DNA of 64,000 nt from Pseudomonadota bacterium (GTDB taxonomy: Bacteria; Pseudomonadota; Alphaproteobacteria; Rhizobiales; Xanthobacteraceae). The position numbers were made by a program, and so were the translations under genes. The notes below the pieces were generated by a model, which was given only the letters and a program-made list of their open reading frames with translations, searched no databases and was not told the DNA's origin. Positions 39,873-48,236 of this stretch are shown piece by piece. Every line of letters starts with the position of its first letter. Positions within the stretch are counted from its first letter, which is position 1. The stretch lies in the NCBI GenBank assembly GCA_003576765.1, contig QEVP01000004.1, forward strand, positions 42,100-106,099, written 5' to 3'.

Positions 39873-39897
39873 GGAACGCGACAGCGCAACACGAGTT
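39873..39897 (+). promoter_or_regulatory. Candidate EcfG (general stress response) promoter
   Basis: GGAAC (39873-39877), 16 bases, AGTT (39894-39897) differs by one base from the alphaproteobacterial EcfG pattern GGAAC-N16/17-CGTT. It lies 35 bases before the ATG of the PRC-barrel gene, a plausible distance. Confidence 0.4.
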
Positions 39898-39931
39898 GGC
39901 TTTGCAGACACGACAGAAGGGAGACTGAGAC

Positions 39932-40495
39932 ATGATTTCCAGAGTCCTTATGGCTGCCATGTTGACGACGGCGCTGGCCGGAACCGCCCTGGCGCAATCG
40001 TCGAGCGAGCCGTCCGCGCCTTCGCAGGCGCCGGCGACGTCGACGATGAACAAGTCGGATGCTGCGCCTGCACCATCGACGAAAGCGGAGGGCGAATGGC
40101 GTTCGACGAAGCTCGTTGGTTTGAATGTCTATAACGAAAGCAACGAGAAGCTCGGCGCGATCAACGATCTTATTTTCGACAAGCAGGGCAAGATCGCCAA
40201 TGTCGTGATCGGTGTCGGCGGCTTCCTCGGTATGGGCGAACACAACATCTCCGTCAGCTTCGACCAGTTGAAGTGGGAAGACGAGCCGATCAAGACTACC
40301 ACCTCCGATGCGCGGCCGGGCGGAGCCGGCGGCATGAGCGGATCGGGCGGCATGGGGACGATGGGCACCGGCAGCGGCACGGTTGGCTCCGCCAACACCG
40401 CGGCGGCTCCTGCCAAGCGTTGGGCCCCGGACCACGCGGTGCTCGCCAACGCGACCAAGGACCAGCTCAAGGCCATGCCGGCCTTCAAGTACTAA
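39932..40495 (+). CDS. Exported PRC-barrel domain protein
   Basis: 187 residues. Signal peptide MISRVLMAAMLTTALAGTALA with cleavage expected after ALA, then a Ser/Ala/Pro-rich linker (about 22-52), a PRC-barrel domain (about 55-120: WRSTKLVGLNVYNESNEKLGAINDLIFDKQGKIANVVIGVGGFLGMGEHNISVSFDQLKW) and a Gly/Ser/Met-rich stretch before a conserved-looking end DHAVLANATKDQLKAMPAFKY. Periplasmic PRC-barrel proteins of this kind are common in Hyphomicrobiales and often stress-induced; the binding partner is unknown. GGGAG before the ATG; a terminator follows. Confidence 0.9.
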   Translation: MISRVLMAAMLTTALAGTALAQSSSEPSAPSQAPATSTMNKSDAAPAPSTKAEGEWRSTKLVGLNVYNESNEKLGAINDLIFDKQGKIANVVIGVGGFLGMGEHNISVSFDQLKWEDEPIKTTTSDARPGGAGGMSGSGGMGTMGTGSGTVGSANTAAAPAKRWAPDHAVLANATKDQLKAMPAFKY

Positions 40496-40513
40496 GAGCC
40501 AGTCTCACGATCT

Positions 40514-40546
40514 GGAAGGCTGCCCTCGGGCGGCCTTCTTTTTTTG
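40514..40546 (+). terminator. Terminator after the PRC-barrel gene
   Basis: GAAGGCTGCCC/GGGCGGCCTTC stem with one T-G wobble, minimal TC(G) loop, followed by eight T. Starts about 20 bases after the stop codon. Confidence 0.88.
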
Positions 40547-40660
40547 TCCGGTGGCAGCGCGGCGCCACGACGCTGCCGCGGCCATGGCGCGGCGGCACCG
40601 GCCGGGCTACAACAGCGCGGGGAGCATTTTCGAGTGTCGGCAGGAGAGGGTGGCAGCGCG

Positions 40661-41143
40661 ATGACCTTGTTGAGCGAACGCATTCGGCCGGGCGAAGTCG
40701 CGGTCGAGATTCCGCGCCCGACGGATGCCGGCGTCTATTTCATCGGCCGCATTCGCACGCCGTGGGCGACGTCGGGCGAGTGCCCGAAGCGCGGCCGTCG
40801 CGACGGCGAGATCTGCCGCATCGAGGTCGATCCGTTCTGGCACCCGGCGCTCCAGGGGCTGGACAAGCACGCCTGCCTGCAAATCCTCTACTGGATGCAC
40901 CTCGCCCGCCGCGACCTGTTGCAGCAGAATCCGGGTGGCGGCGGCAACATCGTCGGCACGTTCGCGATCCGCTCGCCGGTTCGGCCCAACCCGATTGCCT
41001 CCTCGCTGGTCGATCTGGTCGGCATCGAGGGCGGCACGCTCATGGTGCGCGGCCTCGACTGCATCGACGGCACGCCCTTGATCGACATCAAGCCGGAGTT
41101 CTGCCCCGGCAAGCATCGAGCTGACGATCAGAACGCCGCGTAG
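40661..41143 (+). CDS. TrmO/TsaA-like tRNA (t6A37) N6-methyltransferase family protein
   Basis: 160 residues. The UPF0066/TrmO beta-barrel is recognisable: GVYFIGRIRTPWATSGECPKRGR, LQILYWMHLARRDLLQQNP, GTFAIRSPVRPNPIASSLVDLVGIEGGTLMVRGLDCIDGTPLIDIKPEF. The RSPVRPNPI motif binds S-adenosylmethionine in this fold. Characterised members methylate threonylcarbamoyl-adenosine 37 of a threonine tRNA, but many short homologues beside metabolic genes are not tested. ATG 40661 with AGGAGAGGG ten bases upstream. Its last 16 bases overlap the convergent SDR gene. Confidence 0.8.
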   Translation: MTLLSERIRPGEVAVEIPRPTDAGVYFIGRIRTPWATSGECPKRGRRDGEICRIEVDPFWHPALQGLDKHACLQILYWMHLARRDLLQQNPGGGGNIVGTFAIRSPVRPNPIASSLVDLVGIEGGTLMVRGLDCIDGTPLIDIKPEFCPGKHRADDQNAA

Positions 41144-41907
41144 CCGCCGTCGATCACAAAACAGTCGGCGGTGTGATAGGACGACGCCCCGCTCATGAGG
41201 TAGACGGCGATGCCGCCGAAATCCGCCGGCTCGCCGAAGCGGCGCATCGGAATGCGCGGCATCACGTTGCCGACGAACTTGTCGTTGGCCATCAGCCCTT
41301 CGGTCATCTCGCTCTTGATCCAGCCCGGCAGGATGGCGTTGGCGGTGACGCCATGGCGCGCCAGTTCGACCGCCAGCGCCCGCACCAGCGCGTTGATCGC
41401 GGCCTTGCTCGCGGCATAGTGCTCGTTGCGCGCGGTGCCGAACAGTGAGGCGATGCTCGATGTCGCCACCAGCCGGCCGAAGGCGTCGCCGGCCGCGGCG
41501 CGCTCGGTCATGTGGCGCGCCACCGCCTGAAAGACGTGGAAGACGCCATCGAGGTTGGTGGCGAACATGTTGCGCCAGTCGTCCTCGCTGCGCTCGACAA
41601 AGCCCTGCCGGCCGCCGCCGCCGATTCCGGCATTGGCGAAGCAGCCATCGACCCGGCCAAAAGTTGTCAGCGTCGCCGCCATCGCCGCCTTGACCGAGGC
41701 GGCATCGGTGACGTCGCAGGCTTGCGCCTCCGCCCGCGCGCCGGATTTCTTGAGGATCGCCACCGCGCGGGCGTTCTTCTCGGCATTGCGGCCCCAGACC
41801 GACACCGCGCAGCCGGCCACAGCCAGCGCTTCGGCAATGCCCAGCCCGATGCCGCCGTTGCCGCCGGTGACCACGGCCACCCGGCCGCTGAGGTCGAAGA
41901 TCGTCAT
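41128..41907 (-). CDS. SDR-family oxidoreductase
   Basis: 259 residues from ATG 41907 (GGGAGAG upstream). Classical SDR: VAVVTGGNGGIGLGIAEAL, CDVTDAAS, FANAGIGGGG, the Ser of TSSIAS and the catalytic YAASK, then NAILPGWIKSEMTEGL and FVIDGGYAAF. Tyr and Lys are present, so a working NAD(P)-dependent dehydrogenase is expected. It is divergent from an enoyl-CoA hydratase, hinting at acyl-CoA or hydroxyacid metabolism; substrate unknown. Confidence 0.9.
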   Translation of the reverse strand: MTIFDLSGRVAVVTGGNGGIGLGIAEALAVAGCAVSVWGRNAEKNARAVAILKKSGARAEAQACDVTDAASVKAAMAATLTTFGRVDGCFANAGIGGGGRQGFVERSEDDWRNMFATNLDGVFHVFQAVARHMTERAAAGDAFGRLVATSSIASLFGTARNEHYAASKAAINALVRALAVELARHGVTANAILPGWIKSEMTEGLMANDKFVGNVMPRIPMRRFGEPADFGGIAVYLMSGASSYHTADCFVIDGGYAAF

Positions 41908-42102
41908 GTCGTGTCTCTCCCGAAAGCGTATCGCGGTGCGGCGATGTATGCCGCCGGCAAGCCGCAGGATGGCTGATCGCGGGGTCGAGATCAAACGGCG
42001 GCCCGGTGCCCGGCGTCACTGCTTGCCGCGGCTTTCGTTTTCTGGCGTGATGGCCGCGCCCGCCGCGCCGTGCGCACGGTAATCGACCACAAGGACTGAC
42101 GC

Positions 42103-42906
42103 ATGCCTCTCCATCACGTTGCGCTCGACTTCGCTGGCGCCGTCGCCACCGTCACGCTCGACCATCAGGAGGTGATGAACGCCCTCTCGCCGGAGATGCT
42201 CAAAAGCCTGGCGGAGGCGTTCGATATCATCGCCGAGCGCCGGAGCGAGGTGCGCTGCGTGATGCTGACCGGCGCGGGGCGGGCGTTCTGCACCGGGGCC
42301 AACCTGCAGGGGCGCGGCGCAAACTCCGCTGGCGAGCATCCATTGCGCGGCGGCGCCGGCGCGGCGCTGGAGACCGCCTTCCATCCGTTCCTGCGCCGCC
42401 TGCGCGATCTGCATTGCCCGCTCGTCACCGCGATCAACGGTCCGGCGGCCGGCGCCGGGATGAGCGTCGCGCTGATGGGCGACATGGTGCTGATGGCGCG
42501 CTCGGCCTATTTCCTGCAGGCATTCCGGCGTATCGGGCTGGTGCCGGATTGCGGCTCGACCTGGCTGTTGCCGCGGCTGGTCGGGCGCGCCCGCGCGCTC
42601 GAACTATCGCTGATGGGCGAGAAACTGCCGGCCGAGACCGCGCTTCAGTGGGGCCTTGTCAACCGCGTCATCGACGATGCCGCGATCATGGGCGAGGCGC
42701 GCAAGCTCGCCGAGGATCTCGCGAGCGGCCCGACGCAGGCGCTCGGCCTGATCCGCAGGCTTTACTGGGAGAGCCCGGAAAACTCCTACGAGCAACAGCT
42801 CGACCGCGAGCGCCAGTTCCAGCAGCAGGCCGGCGCGACGGACGATTTCCGCGAAGGCGTCACCTCGTTCCTGGAGAAGCGCCCGGCAAAATTCACCGGC
42901 CGCTAG
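42103..42906 (+). CDS. Enoyl-CoA hydratase/isomerase family protein (PaaG/PaaB-like)
   Basis: 267 residues. Crotonase fold: VATVTLDHQEVMNALSPEMLKSL, oxyanion hole FCTGANLQGRG and INGPAAGAGMSVALMGDMVLMARSAYFLQAFRRIGLVPDCGSTWLLPRLVG. The Asp of GLVPDCGSTWLLPR matches PaaG-like isomerases (1,2-epoxyphenylacetyl-CoA isomerase type) rather than beta-oxidation hydratases. The C-terminus (DFREGVTSFLEKRPAKFTGR) is standard. Probably acts on an unsaturated or cyclic acyl-CoA in the cytoplasm; no paa genes are nearby. Confidence 0.9.
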   Translation: MPLHHVALDFAGAVATVTLDHQEVMNALSPEMLKSLAEAFDIIAERRSEVRCVMLTGAGRAFCTGANLQGRGANSAGEHPLRGGAGAALETAFHPFLRRLRDLHCPLVTAINGPAAGAGMSVALMGDMVLMARSAYFLQAFRRIGLVPDCGSTWLLPRLVGRARALELSLMGEKLPAETALQWGLVNRVIDDAAIMGEARKLAEDLASGPTQALGLIRRLYWESPENSYEQQLDRERQFQQQAGATDDFREGVTSFLEKRPAKFTGR

Positions 42907-42956
42907 AGAATGAAGCGGTCGGGTTGGATCGGCCAGGCTCATAATATGCCGCACCC

Positions 42957-43086
42957 GTTATCCCGGACGCGATGCAGCACGAAGTGCTGCGTCGCCGATC
43001 CGGGATCGCCGCAAAAGCAAAGATCGCCTTTGTAACGGTCCCGGCTCTGCGGTGCAGCGTTGCGCGCCGCACCGCGTCCGGGACAC
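42957..43086. repeat. Nested palindromic intergenic element
   Basis: Two related nested palindromes in tandem. The first has outer ATCCCGGA (42960-42967)/TCCGGGAT around an inner GCAGCAC/GTGCTGC hairpin (loop GAA); the second has outer GTCCCGG/CCGGGAC around a GCGGTGC/GCACCGC pair. Both read 'cccgg...cgc' then 'gcg...ccggg'. It fills most of the gap between the hydratase and amidase genes. Resembles dispersed intergenic repeats in Bradyrhizobium-type genomes. Confidence 0.65.
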
Positions 43087-43114
43087 GATCGTCATTATCG
43101 GGTGCCAGACGTCG

Positions 43115-44539
43115 TCACGCCCCTTGTTTCGGCTCGATCGGCGTGGTGCCGCGCAGGCCAAGGATATCTTCGAGCGCCTTGGCGCCGGCGAGCAGTGCCG
43201 CCTCGTTGTGCGGCCGCGCCACCATCTGCAGGCCGACCGGCAGGCCGGAGGCGGTGAAGCCGCACGGCAATGACAGCGCCGGCGCGCAGGTTAGGGTGAT
43301 CGCATAGACGATGCCGAGCCACTGCACGTAGTTGTCGAACGTGTGGCCATCGCAGGTCGCGACATAGCGCTTCTCGACCGGGAACGGCGGCACGATGGTG
43401 GCCGGGCACAACAGGAGATCGTAGGTTTCGAAGAACGTCATCAGCCGCTCGACAAGCGCGACGCGCTGTGCCTCGGCGCGCGCGATCTCGTCCACCGACA
43501 GCGCCAGGCCCTGCTCGATATTCCACACCACCTCGGGTTTGAGCAGGTCGCGGTGCTTGCGTAACAGCTCCGTCTTGCTGACGGCGTAGTCGAGCGCACG
43601 CAGCACATGGAAGCAGTCGTGCGCCTCGGAAAAATCCGGCGTCGCTTCCTCGACGATGACGCCGGCTTCGGCGAAGCGCTGCGCCGCCGCTTTGGTCACC
43701 GCGGCGACTTCGGGATCGACCGGGGTGATGCCGAGGTTTTGCGAATAGGCGACGCGGCGCGGCCGCGCGCCTGCGCGGGCGGCGGCGAGGAACGGCGTGG
43801 CATCCTGCGGCCGCGACAACGGATCGGCGGCGTGCGCGCCGCTCATCGCATCGAGCAGCAGCGCCACGTCCTCGACGCTGCGCGCCATCGGCCCCTCGAC
43901 GCCAAGCGTGCGATCGATCTTGAAGGTTGGCGTATGCGCCACGCGGCCGATGCTCGGGCGCAGGCCGACGATGCCGCAGAAGCTCGCCGGATTGCGCAGC
44001 GAGCCGCCCATGTCCGATCCGTGCGCCACCCAGGCCATGCCAGCGGCCAGCGCCGCCGCCGCGCCGCCGGAGGAGCCGGCGGCGGAGCGCATGAGGTCCC
44101 ACGGATTGCGGGTGGCGCCGAACACCTCGTTGAAGGTGTTGCCGCCGGCGCCGAATTCCGGCGTATTGGATTTGGCGTAGACCACGCCCCCCGCCGCTTC
44201 GAGGTGCGTGACCAGCAGATCGGAGCGCTCCGGCACATGGTCCTTGAAGATCGGCGAGCCGAAGGTGGTGCGCACGCCGGCGACCTCGGTGAGGTCCTTG
44301 ATCGGCACCGGCAGGCCGCACAGCACGCCGCGCTCGGCGGCGGGCTTGGCCATCAGCGCGCGGGCATGGGTGCGGGCGCGCTCGAAGCAGCGGACGGGCA
44401 GAGCGTTGACCTTGTCGTCGACCGCCGCGATGCGTGCTTCCAGCACGTCAAGCAGGTCGAGCGGCGTCACCTCGTTGCGGCGCAGGCGGTCCACCACCGT
44501 GCAGGCGCTCGCTTGCAGCAATTCCGGTGTGTCGCTCAT
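43115..44539 (-). CDS. Amidase-signature-family hydrolase
   Basis: 474 residues from ATG 44539 (GGGGG nearby upstream); ATG 44551 is an alternative. The triad is visible: Lys in GLPVPIKDLTEVAGVRTTFGSP, cis-Ser in SAAGSSGGAAAALAAG and nucleophile Ser in HGSDMGGSLRNPASFCGIVGLRPS. The C-terminal part has LLCPATIVPPFPVEKRYV and ALSLPCGFTASGLPVGLQMVARPHNEAALL. Only moderately similar in motif detail to the amidase at 30278-31666, so not a recent duplicate. Substrate unknown. It is divergent from the LemA gene. Confidence 0.9.
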   Translation of the reverse strand: MSDTPELLQASACTVVDRLRRNEVTPLDLLDVLEARIAAVDDKVNALPVRCFERARTHARALMAKPAAERGVLCGLPVPIKDLTEVAGVRTTFGSPIFKDHVPERSDLLVTHLEAAGGVVYAKSNTPEFGAGGNTFNEVFGATRNPWDLMRSAAGSSGGAAAALAAGMAWVAHGSDMGGSLRNPASFCGIVGLRPSIGRVAHTPTFKIDRTLGVEGPMARSVEDVALLLDAMSGAHAADPLSRPQDATPFLAAARAGARPRRVAYSQNLGITPVDPEVAAVTKAAAQRFAEAGVIVEEATPDFSEAHDCFHVLRALDYAVSKTELLRKHRDLLKPEVVWNIEQGLALSVDEIARAEAQRVALVERLMTFFETYDLLLCPATIVPPFPVEKRYVATCDGHTFDNYVQWLGIVYAITLTCAPALSLPCGFTASGLPVGLQMVARPHNEAALLAGAKALEDILGLRGTTPIEPKQGA

Positions 44540-44685
44540 CGTCGCCCCCATATTAACCATGCCCGCGGGCTCGATTGCCCTTACTATAGCCGCATCGGAT
44601 CGAAAGGCGAGGCGTCGGCAGGCCGCGCCTGCGGAACAAAAAGCCGGGGTCGGCACTTGCCACCCCGGCCAATCTGGAGAGATCG

Positions 44686-45288
44686 ATGCGCAGACTTTTC
44701 ACCGTGCTGGCGATTCTATCGACGCTGAGCCTGACCAATTGCGGTTACAATGTCATCCAGTCGCAGGACGAGCAGATCAAGTCGGGCTGGTCGGAGGTCG
44801 TCAACCAGTACCAGCGTCGCGCCGATCTGGTGCCCAACCTCGTCAACTCGGTGAAGGGCTTTGCCCAGCAGGAGAAGGACGTGCTGCTCGGCGTCACCGA
44901 GGCGCGCGCCAAGGTCGGCAGCCTCACCGTGACGCCGGAGGTGCTCAACGATCCGGCCGCCTTCCAGAAATTCCAGGCGGCGCAATCGGAATTGACGAGC
45001 GCGCTGTCGCGGCTTCTGGTGGTGACGGAAAACTATCCGCAGCTCAAGTCGGACGCGCTGTTCCGCGATCTGCAGGCGCAACTGGAAGGCACCGAAAACC
45101 GTATCGCGGTGGCGCGCAACCGCTACATCAAGGCGGTGCAGGACTATAACGTCACGGTGCGCTCGTTCCCCTCGAACATGACCGCGATGCTGTTCGGCTA
45201 CAAGGAGAAGCCGAACTTCACCGTGGACAACGAGAAGGCGATCTCCACGGCGCCGAAGGTCGATTTCACGCCGGCGCCGAAGCAGTAA
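44686..45288 (+). CDS. LemA family protein
   Basis: 200 residues. An N-terminal hydrophobic segment with LTNCGYN (a cysteine in lipobox-like position, though the -1 Asn is unusual), then the LemA core: VIQSQDEQIKSGWSEVVNQYQRRADLVPNLVNSVKGFAQQEKDVLLGVTEARA, LSRLLVVTENYPQLKSDALFRDLQAQLEGTENRIAVARNRYIKAVQDYN and FPSNMTAMLFGYKEKPNF. Likely membrane-anchored, mostly helical, facing the periplasm. Biochemical role unknown; LemA with TPM-domain proteins is a widely conserved gene pair and is seen here with 11 bases between genes. Confidence 0.92.
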   Translation: MRRLFTVLAILSTLSLTNCGYNVIQSQDEQIKSGWSEVVNQYQRRADLVPNLVNSVKGFAQQEKDVLLGVTEARAKVGSLTVTPEVLNDPAAFQKFQAAQSELTSALSRLLVVTENYPQLKSDALFRDLQAQLEGTENRIAVARNRYIKAVQDYNVTVRSFPSNMTAMLFGYKEKPNFTVDNEKAISTAPKVDFTPAPKQ

Positions 45289-45299
45289 AGGCCTCTGCC

Positions 45300-46172
45300 G
45301 TGGGCGCGGTCCTGGCGCTTCGAGCGTTTTGCGTTGCCTTTCTGCTGTTCGCGGCAGGACCGGTGGCGGCGGACATCGCGGTGCCGCCGCTCACCGGCCG
45401 CGTCGTCGATCAGACCAATACGCTGACGGCGGCGCAGGTCGCGGCCCTCGACAAGACGCTGGAAGATTTTGAGGCCCGCAAGGGCAGCCAGATCGCCGTG
45501 CTGCTGGTGCCGACGACCGCGCCCGAGACCATCGAGCAGTTCGCACTGCGCGTGGCGGAAGCCTGGAAGATCGGCCGTAAGCGTATCGACGACGGCGCGC
45601 TCTTGGTAGTCGCCAAGGACGATCGTGCGCTGCGCATCGAGGTCGGCTACGGGCTGGAGGGTGCGCTGAACGATGCCACCGCCAAGCGCATCATCGAGGA
45701 AATCATCGTCCCGCAGTTTCGCGCCGGCCGCTTCGCGGAAGGAATTACGGCCGGCGTCGATCGCATGGTGGGCGTGATCGACGGCGAACAACTGCCGCCG
45801 CCGCAGCGGCAGGACGGCACGGCCGATCTGGACGATCTCGGCCAGCTCATTCCGATTCTGCTGGTGCTTTTGCTGGCGTTCGGCGGCGTGTTTCGCGCGG
45901 TGCTCGGCCGCTTTCTCGGTGCGCTTGCCACCGGTGCCGGCGTCGGGCTGATCACCTGGCTGTTTCTCGGCACGCTCGCGGTCGCCACGCTGGCCGGCCT
46001 GATCGCCTTCGTGTTCACGCTGATGTCGGGCGGGCTCGGCGGCGTCGGTGGCCCCGGCATGGGCGGCTATGGCCGCGGCTCGGGCGGTTTTGGCGGCGGC
46101 TCGCGGGGCGGTGGCGGCTTTTCCGGCGGGGGCGGGTCGTTCGGTGGCGGCGGCGCCTCGGGGCGGTGGTGA
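45300..46172 (+). CDS. TPM-domain (YgcG-like) membrane protein
   Basis: 290 residues from a GTG at 45300. Signal sequence (about 1-25), TPM_phosphatase domain (about 32-155: GRVVDQTNTLTAAQVAALDKTLEDFEARKGSQIAVLLVPTT, DGALLVVAKDDRALRIEVGYGLEGALNDATAKRIIEEIIVPQFRAGRFAEGI), two or three membrane helices (about 180-250) and a Gly-rich tail ending GGGGASGRW. The tail resembles low-complexity tails of other YgcG-like proteins. Second gene of the LemA-TPM-TPM set. Confidence 0.92.
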   Translation: MGAVLALRAFCVAFLLFAAGPVAADIAVPPLTGRVVDQTNTLTAAQVAALDKTLEDFEARKGSQIAVLLVPTTAPETIEQFALRVAEAWKIGRKRIDDGALLVVAKDDRALRIEVGYGLEGALNDATAKRIIEEIIVPQFRAGRFAEGITAGVDRMVGVIDGEQLPPPQRQDGTADLDDLGQLIPILLVLLLAFGGVFRAVLGRFLGALATGAGVGLITWLFLGTLAVATLAGLIAFVFTLMSGGLGGVGGPGMGGYGRGSGGFGGGSRGGGGFSGGGGSFGGGGASGRW

Positions 46173-46174
46173 CG

Positions 46175-46678
46175 ATGGGCCTGAAACGCATCACGCAGCA
46201 TCTTCTGGCGACGCACCGGCCGCTACGCCGGGCGTTTCCGGTGCCGACGCTGGCGGCCATCGAGCGCGCCATCCGGGCGAGCGAGAGGACGCATCGCGGC
46301 CAGATCCGCTTCGTCATCGAGACGGCGCTCGACGGCGCGCCGCTGTTCAGCGACCAGACGGTGCGCGAACGCGCGCTCGACGTGTTCTCGCTGCTGCGCA
46401 TCTGGGATACCGCGCACAACAACGGGGTGATGATCTATCTGTTGTTCGCCGATCACACCGTGGAGATCGTCGCCGACCGCGGCATCGATGCGCATGTCGG
46501 CGCGGCCGGCTGGGCCGCGATCTGCCGCGACATGGAGGCGGCGTTCCGGAAAGGCGCATTCGAGCGCGGCGCGCTCGACGGCATCGCCGCCATCACCGCG
46601 CATCTGGCGCGGCACTTTCCGGCCGACGGCACGGGCGACAACGAACTGCCCGACGCGCCGGTGGTGATCGTACGGTGA
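46175..46678 (+). CDS. Short TPM-domain protein
   Basis: 167 residues from ATG 46175; in-frame GTG codons at 46166 and 46169 (the latter overlapping the previous stop) are alternatives. TPM domain without signal peptide or obvious membrane helix: AAIERAIRASERTHRGQIRFVIETALDG, RERALDVFSLLRIWDTAHNNGVMIYLLFADHTVEIVADRGIDAHVG and CRDMEAAFRKGAFERGALDGIAAITAHLARHFP. Probably cytoplasmic or peripheral partner of the preceding membrane-bound TPM protein; last gene of the operon. Confidence 0.88.
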   Translation: MGLKRITQHLLATHRPLRRAFPVPTLAAIERAIRASERTHRGQIRFVIETALDGAPLFSDQTVRERALDVFSLLRIWDTAHNNGVMIYLLFADHTVEIVADRGIDAHVGAAGWAAICRDMEAAFRKGAFERGALDGIAAITAHLARHFPADGTGDNELPDAPVVIVR

Positions 46679-46760
46679 GGCCGCCTCCCTAGGCGTCCCC
46701 GAGCGCGGGGGAGGGTGGGGGCGCACGTGTTTGTTTGGACCGGCGTACCTTGCTGTCCGT

Positions 46761-46832
46761 GGTCACACGCGGGCTTGACCCGCGTGTCCATCTTCAAAGA
46801 GGGATGGATTGCTGGGTCGAGCCCGGCCATGA
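46761..46832. repeat. REP-like intergenic repeat, partly mosaic
   Basis: Perfect hairpin ACACGCGGG/CCCGCGTGT (46765-46773 and 46779-46787, loop CTTGA), followed by a second, mismatched hairpin ending GAGCCCGGCCATGACG. The CTTGA loop and spacing match the elements at 16868 and 52018. It lies between the TPM genes and the convergent M20 gene. Confidence 0.7.
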
Positions 46833-46896
46833 CGAGAGAGGGTATTGCGCAGGACATGGTCGCCTGCGACAGGCGCGGGCATGACGGGAAAGAGGA

Positions 46897-48153
46897 CTAT
46901 CTTTTATTCGCTACCCCGGCCAGCGCCAGCACCGTGTGCAGCAGCACGTTAGCGCCGGCGGCGCAGTCGGCCTGCGTCGCGTCCTCCAGCTCGTTGTGGC
47001 TGACGCCGTCCTTGCACGGCACGAAGATCATTGCCGCCGGCATCACGGTGGCGAGGTTGCAGGCATCGTGCCCGGCACCGGAGGTGATGCGGCGATAGCC
47101 GTAGCCAAGCTCCTTCGCCGCCGCCTCCACCGCATCGACGAGTTTCGCATCGAACTGCGTCGGCTCCTTGCGCCAGACCTGGTTCAGTTCGACCGCGACC
47201 TTGCGGCGTGCGGCGATCTCCTCGAACACCTTGCGCAGCATGATGTCGAACTTGTCGAGCGTGGCGGCGTTGGCGCTGCGCACATCCAGGGTGAAGGTGA
47301 GGTCGCCGGGGACGACGTTGCGCGAGGCGTTCTCGATGGTCGCTTCGCCGATCGTGCCGACCGCCTCGGGGCCCAGTTCGCGGGCGATGCGTTCGACCGC
47401 CAGCACCACCTCGGCGAAGGTCGCGAGCGCGTCGCGCCTGAGCGGCATCGGCGTGGTGCCGGCGTGGCTGGCGAAGCCGGTGAGGCGGCCGTCGTACCAG
47501 ATGATGCCCTGGCCGTTGTGGACCACGCCGATGGTCTTGCCCTCGGCTTCCAGGATCGGCCCCTGCTCGATGTGCAGTTCGATGAAGGCGCCGAGCCGGC
47601 GCGCGCCCACCGCCTCGCTGCCACGATAGCCGATCGCCTCCAGCGCCTCAGCCACCGTCACGCCGTCGGCATCCTTGCGGGCCAAAATGTCCTCGGTGGT
47701 GAAGTCGCCGGCATAGGTACCCGACGCCATCATCGCCGGCGCGAAGCGCGAGCCTTCCTCATTGGTCCAGTTGACGACGCACAGCGGAATCTCGGTCTCG
47801 ATGCCGGCGGCGTTGAGCGTGCGCACCACTTCGAGCGCGGCCAGCGTGCCCAGCACGCCGTCGTACTTGCCGCCGGTCGGCTGGGTATCGAGATGCGAGC
47901 CGATGCCGAGCGGCGGCTTCGTCATGTCGCGGCCGGGTCGGAGCGCGAACATCGTGCCGAGCGCATCGACATGGACCTCGCATCCGGCCGCCTCGCAGGC
48001 TGCCCGGAACCAGTCGCGCGCCTGCTTGTCCTCCTCCCCGAGCGTCAGCCGCCGCACGCCGCCCTTTGGCGTCGCGCCGAACCGGGCGGTTTCATGGATG
48101 GTGCCCCACAGGCGTTCGGAATCGATCTGGAGGTTGGAAAAGGATTTTGTCAT
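46897..48153 (-). CDS. M20-family Zn-dependent amidohydrolase (allantoate / N-carbamoyl-amino-acid hydrolase type)
   Basis: 418 residues from ATG 48153. Dinuclear zinc site residues in HLDTQPTGGKYDGVLG, NEEGSRFAPAMMASG and LHIEQGPILE, with the last ligand His in GVSHNELE; lid-domain residues in SHAGTTPMPLRRDA and NVVPGDLTFTLDVRS. This is the AllC/HyuC/beta-ureidopropionase group that cleaves N-carbamoyl or ureido groups in the cytoplasm. Exact substrate not determinable. Same strand as and upstream-adjacent to otnC (83 bases apart), so possibly co-transcribed with it. Confidence 0.88.
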   Translation of the reverse strand: MTKSFSNLQIDSERLWGTIHETARFGATPKGGVRRLTLGEEDKQARDWFRAACEAAGCEVHVDALGTMFALRPGRDMTKPPLGIGSHLDTQPTGGKYDGVLGTLAALEVVRTLNAAGIETEIPLCVVNWTNEEGSRFAPAMMASGTYAGDFTTEDILARKDADGVTVAEALEAIGYRGSEAVGARRLGAFIELHIEQGPILEAEGKTIGVVHNGQGIIWYDGRLTGFASHAGTTPMPLRRDALATFAEVVLAVERIARELGPEAVGTIGEATIENASRNVVPGDLTFTLDVRSANAATLDKFDIMLRKVFEEIAARRKVAVELNQVWRKEPTQFDAKLVDAVEAAAKELGYGYRRITSGAGHDACNLATVMPAAMIFVPCKDGVSHNELEDATQADCAAGANVLLHTVLALAGVANKR

Positions 48154-48236
48154 CAGGGCAGGGGCTCGACATTGACCGGACATCAGGCGCCGTCGGCGCC
48201 CGAGGGTGTCATATCACGCCCGCGTGAGCCTTCAAA

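Larger units (their letters stand above)
39320..39931. other. 612-base stretch between tRNA-Gln and the PRC-barrel gene
   Basis: No gene of a known family; open frames here lack family similarity and start signals. It contains the leftward tRNA-Gln promoter (39412-39440) and, at the right end, the probable promoter of the PRC-barrel gene (39873-39897). The middle (about 39450-39860) shows nothing I can name. Confidence 0.5.

Noticed and set aside
41128..41143. 16-base overlap of the convergent TrmO-like and SDR genes as a sign of frameshift
   Set aside because: Both proteins end normally for their families; a short 3'-3' overlap is unremarkable.
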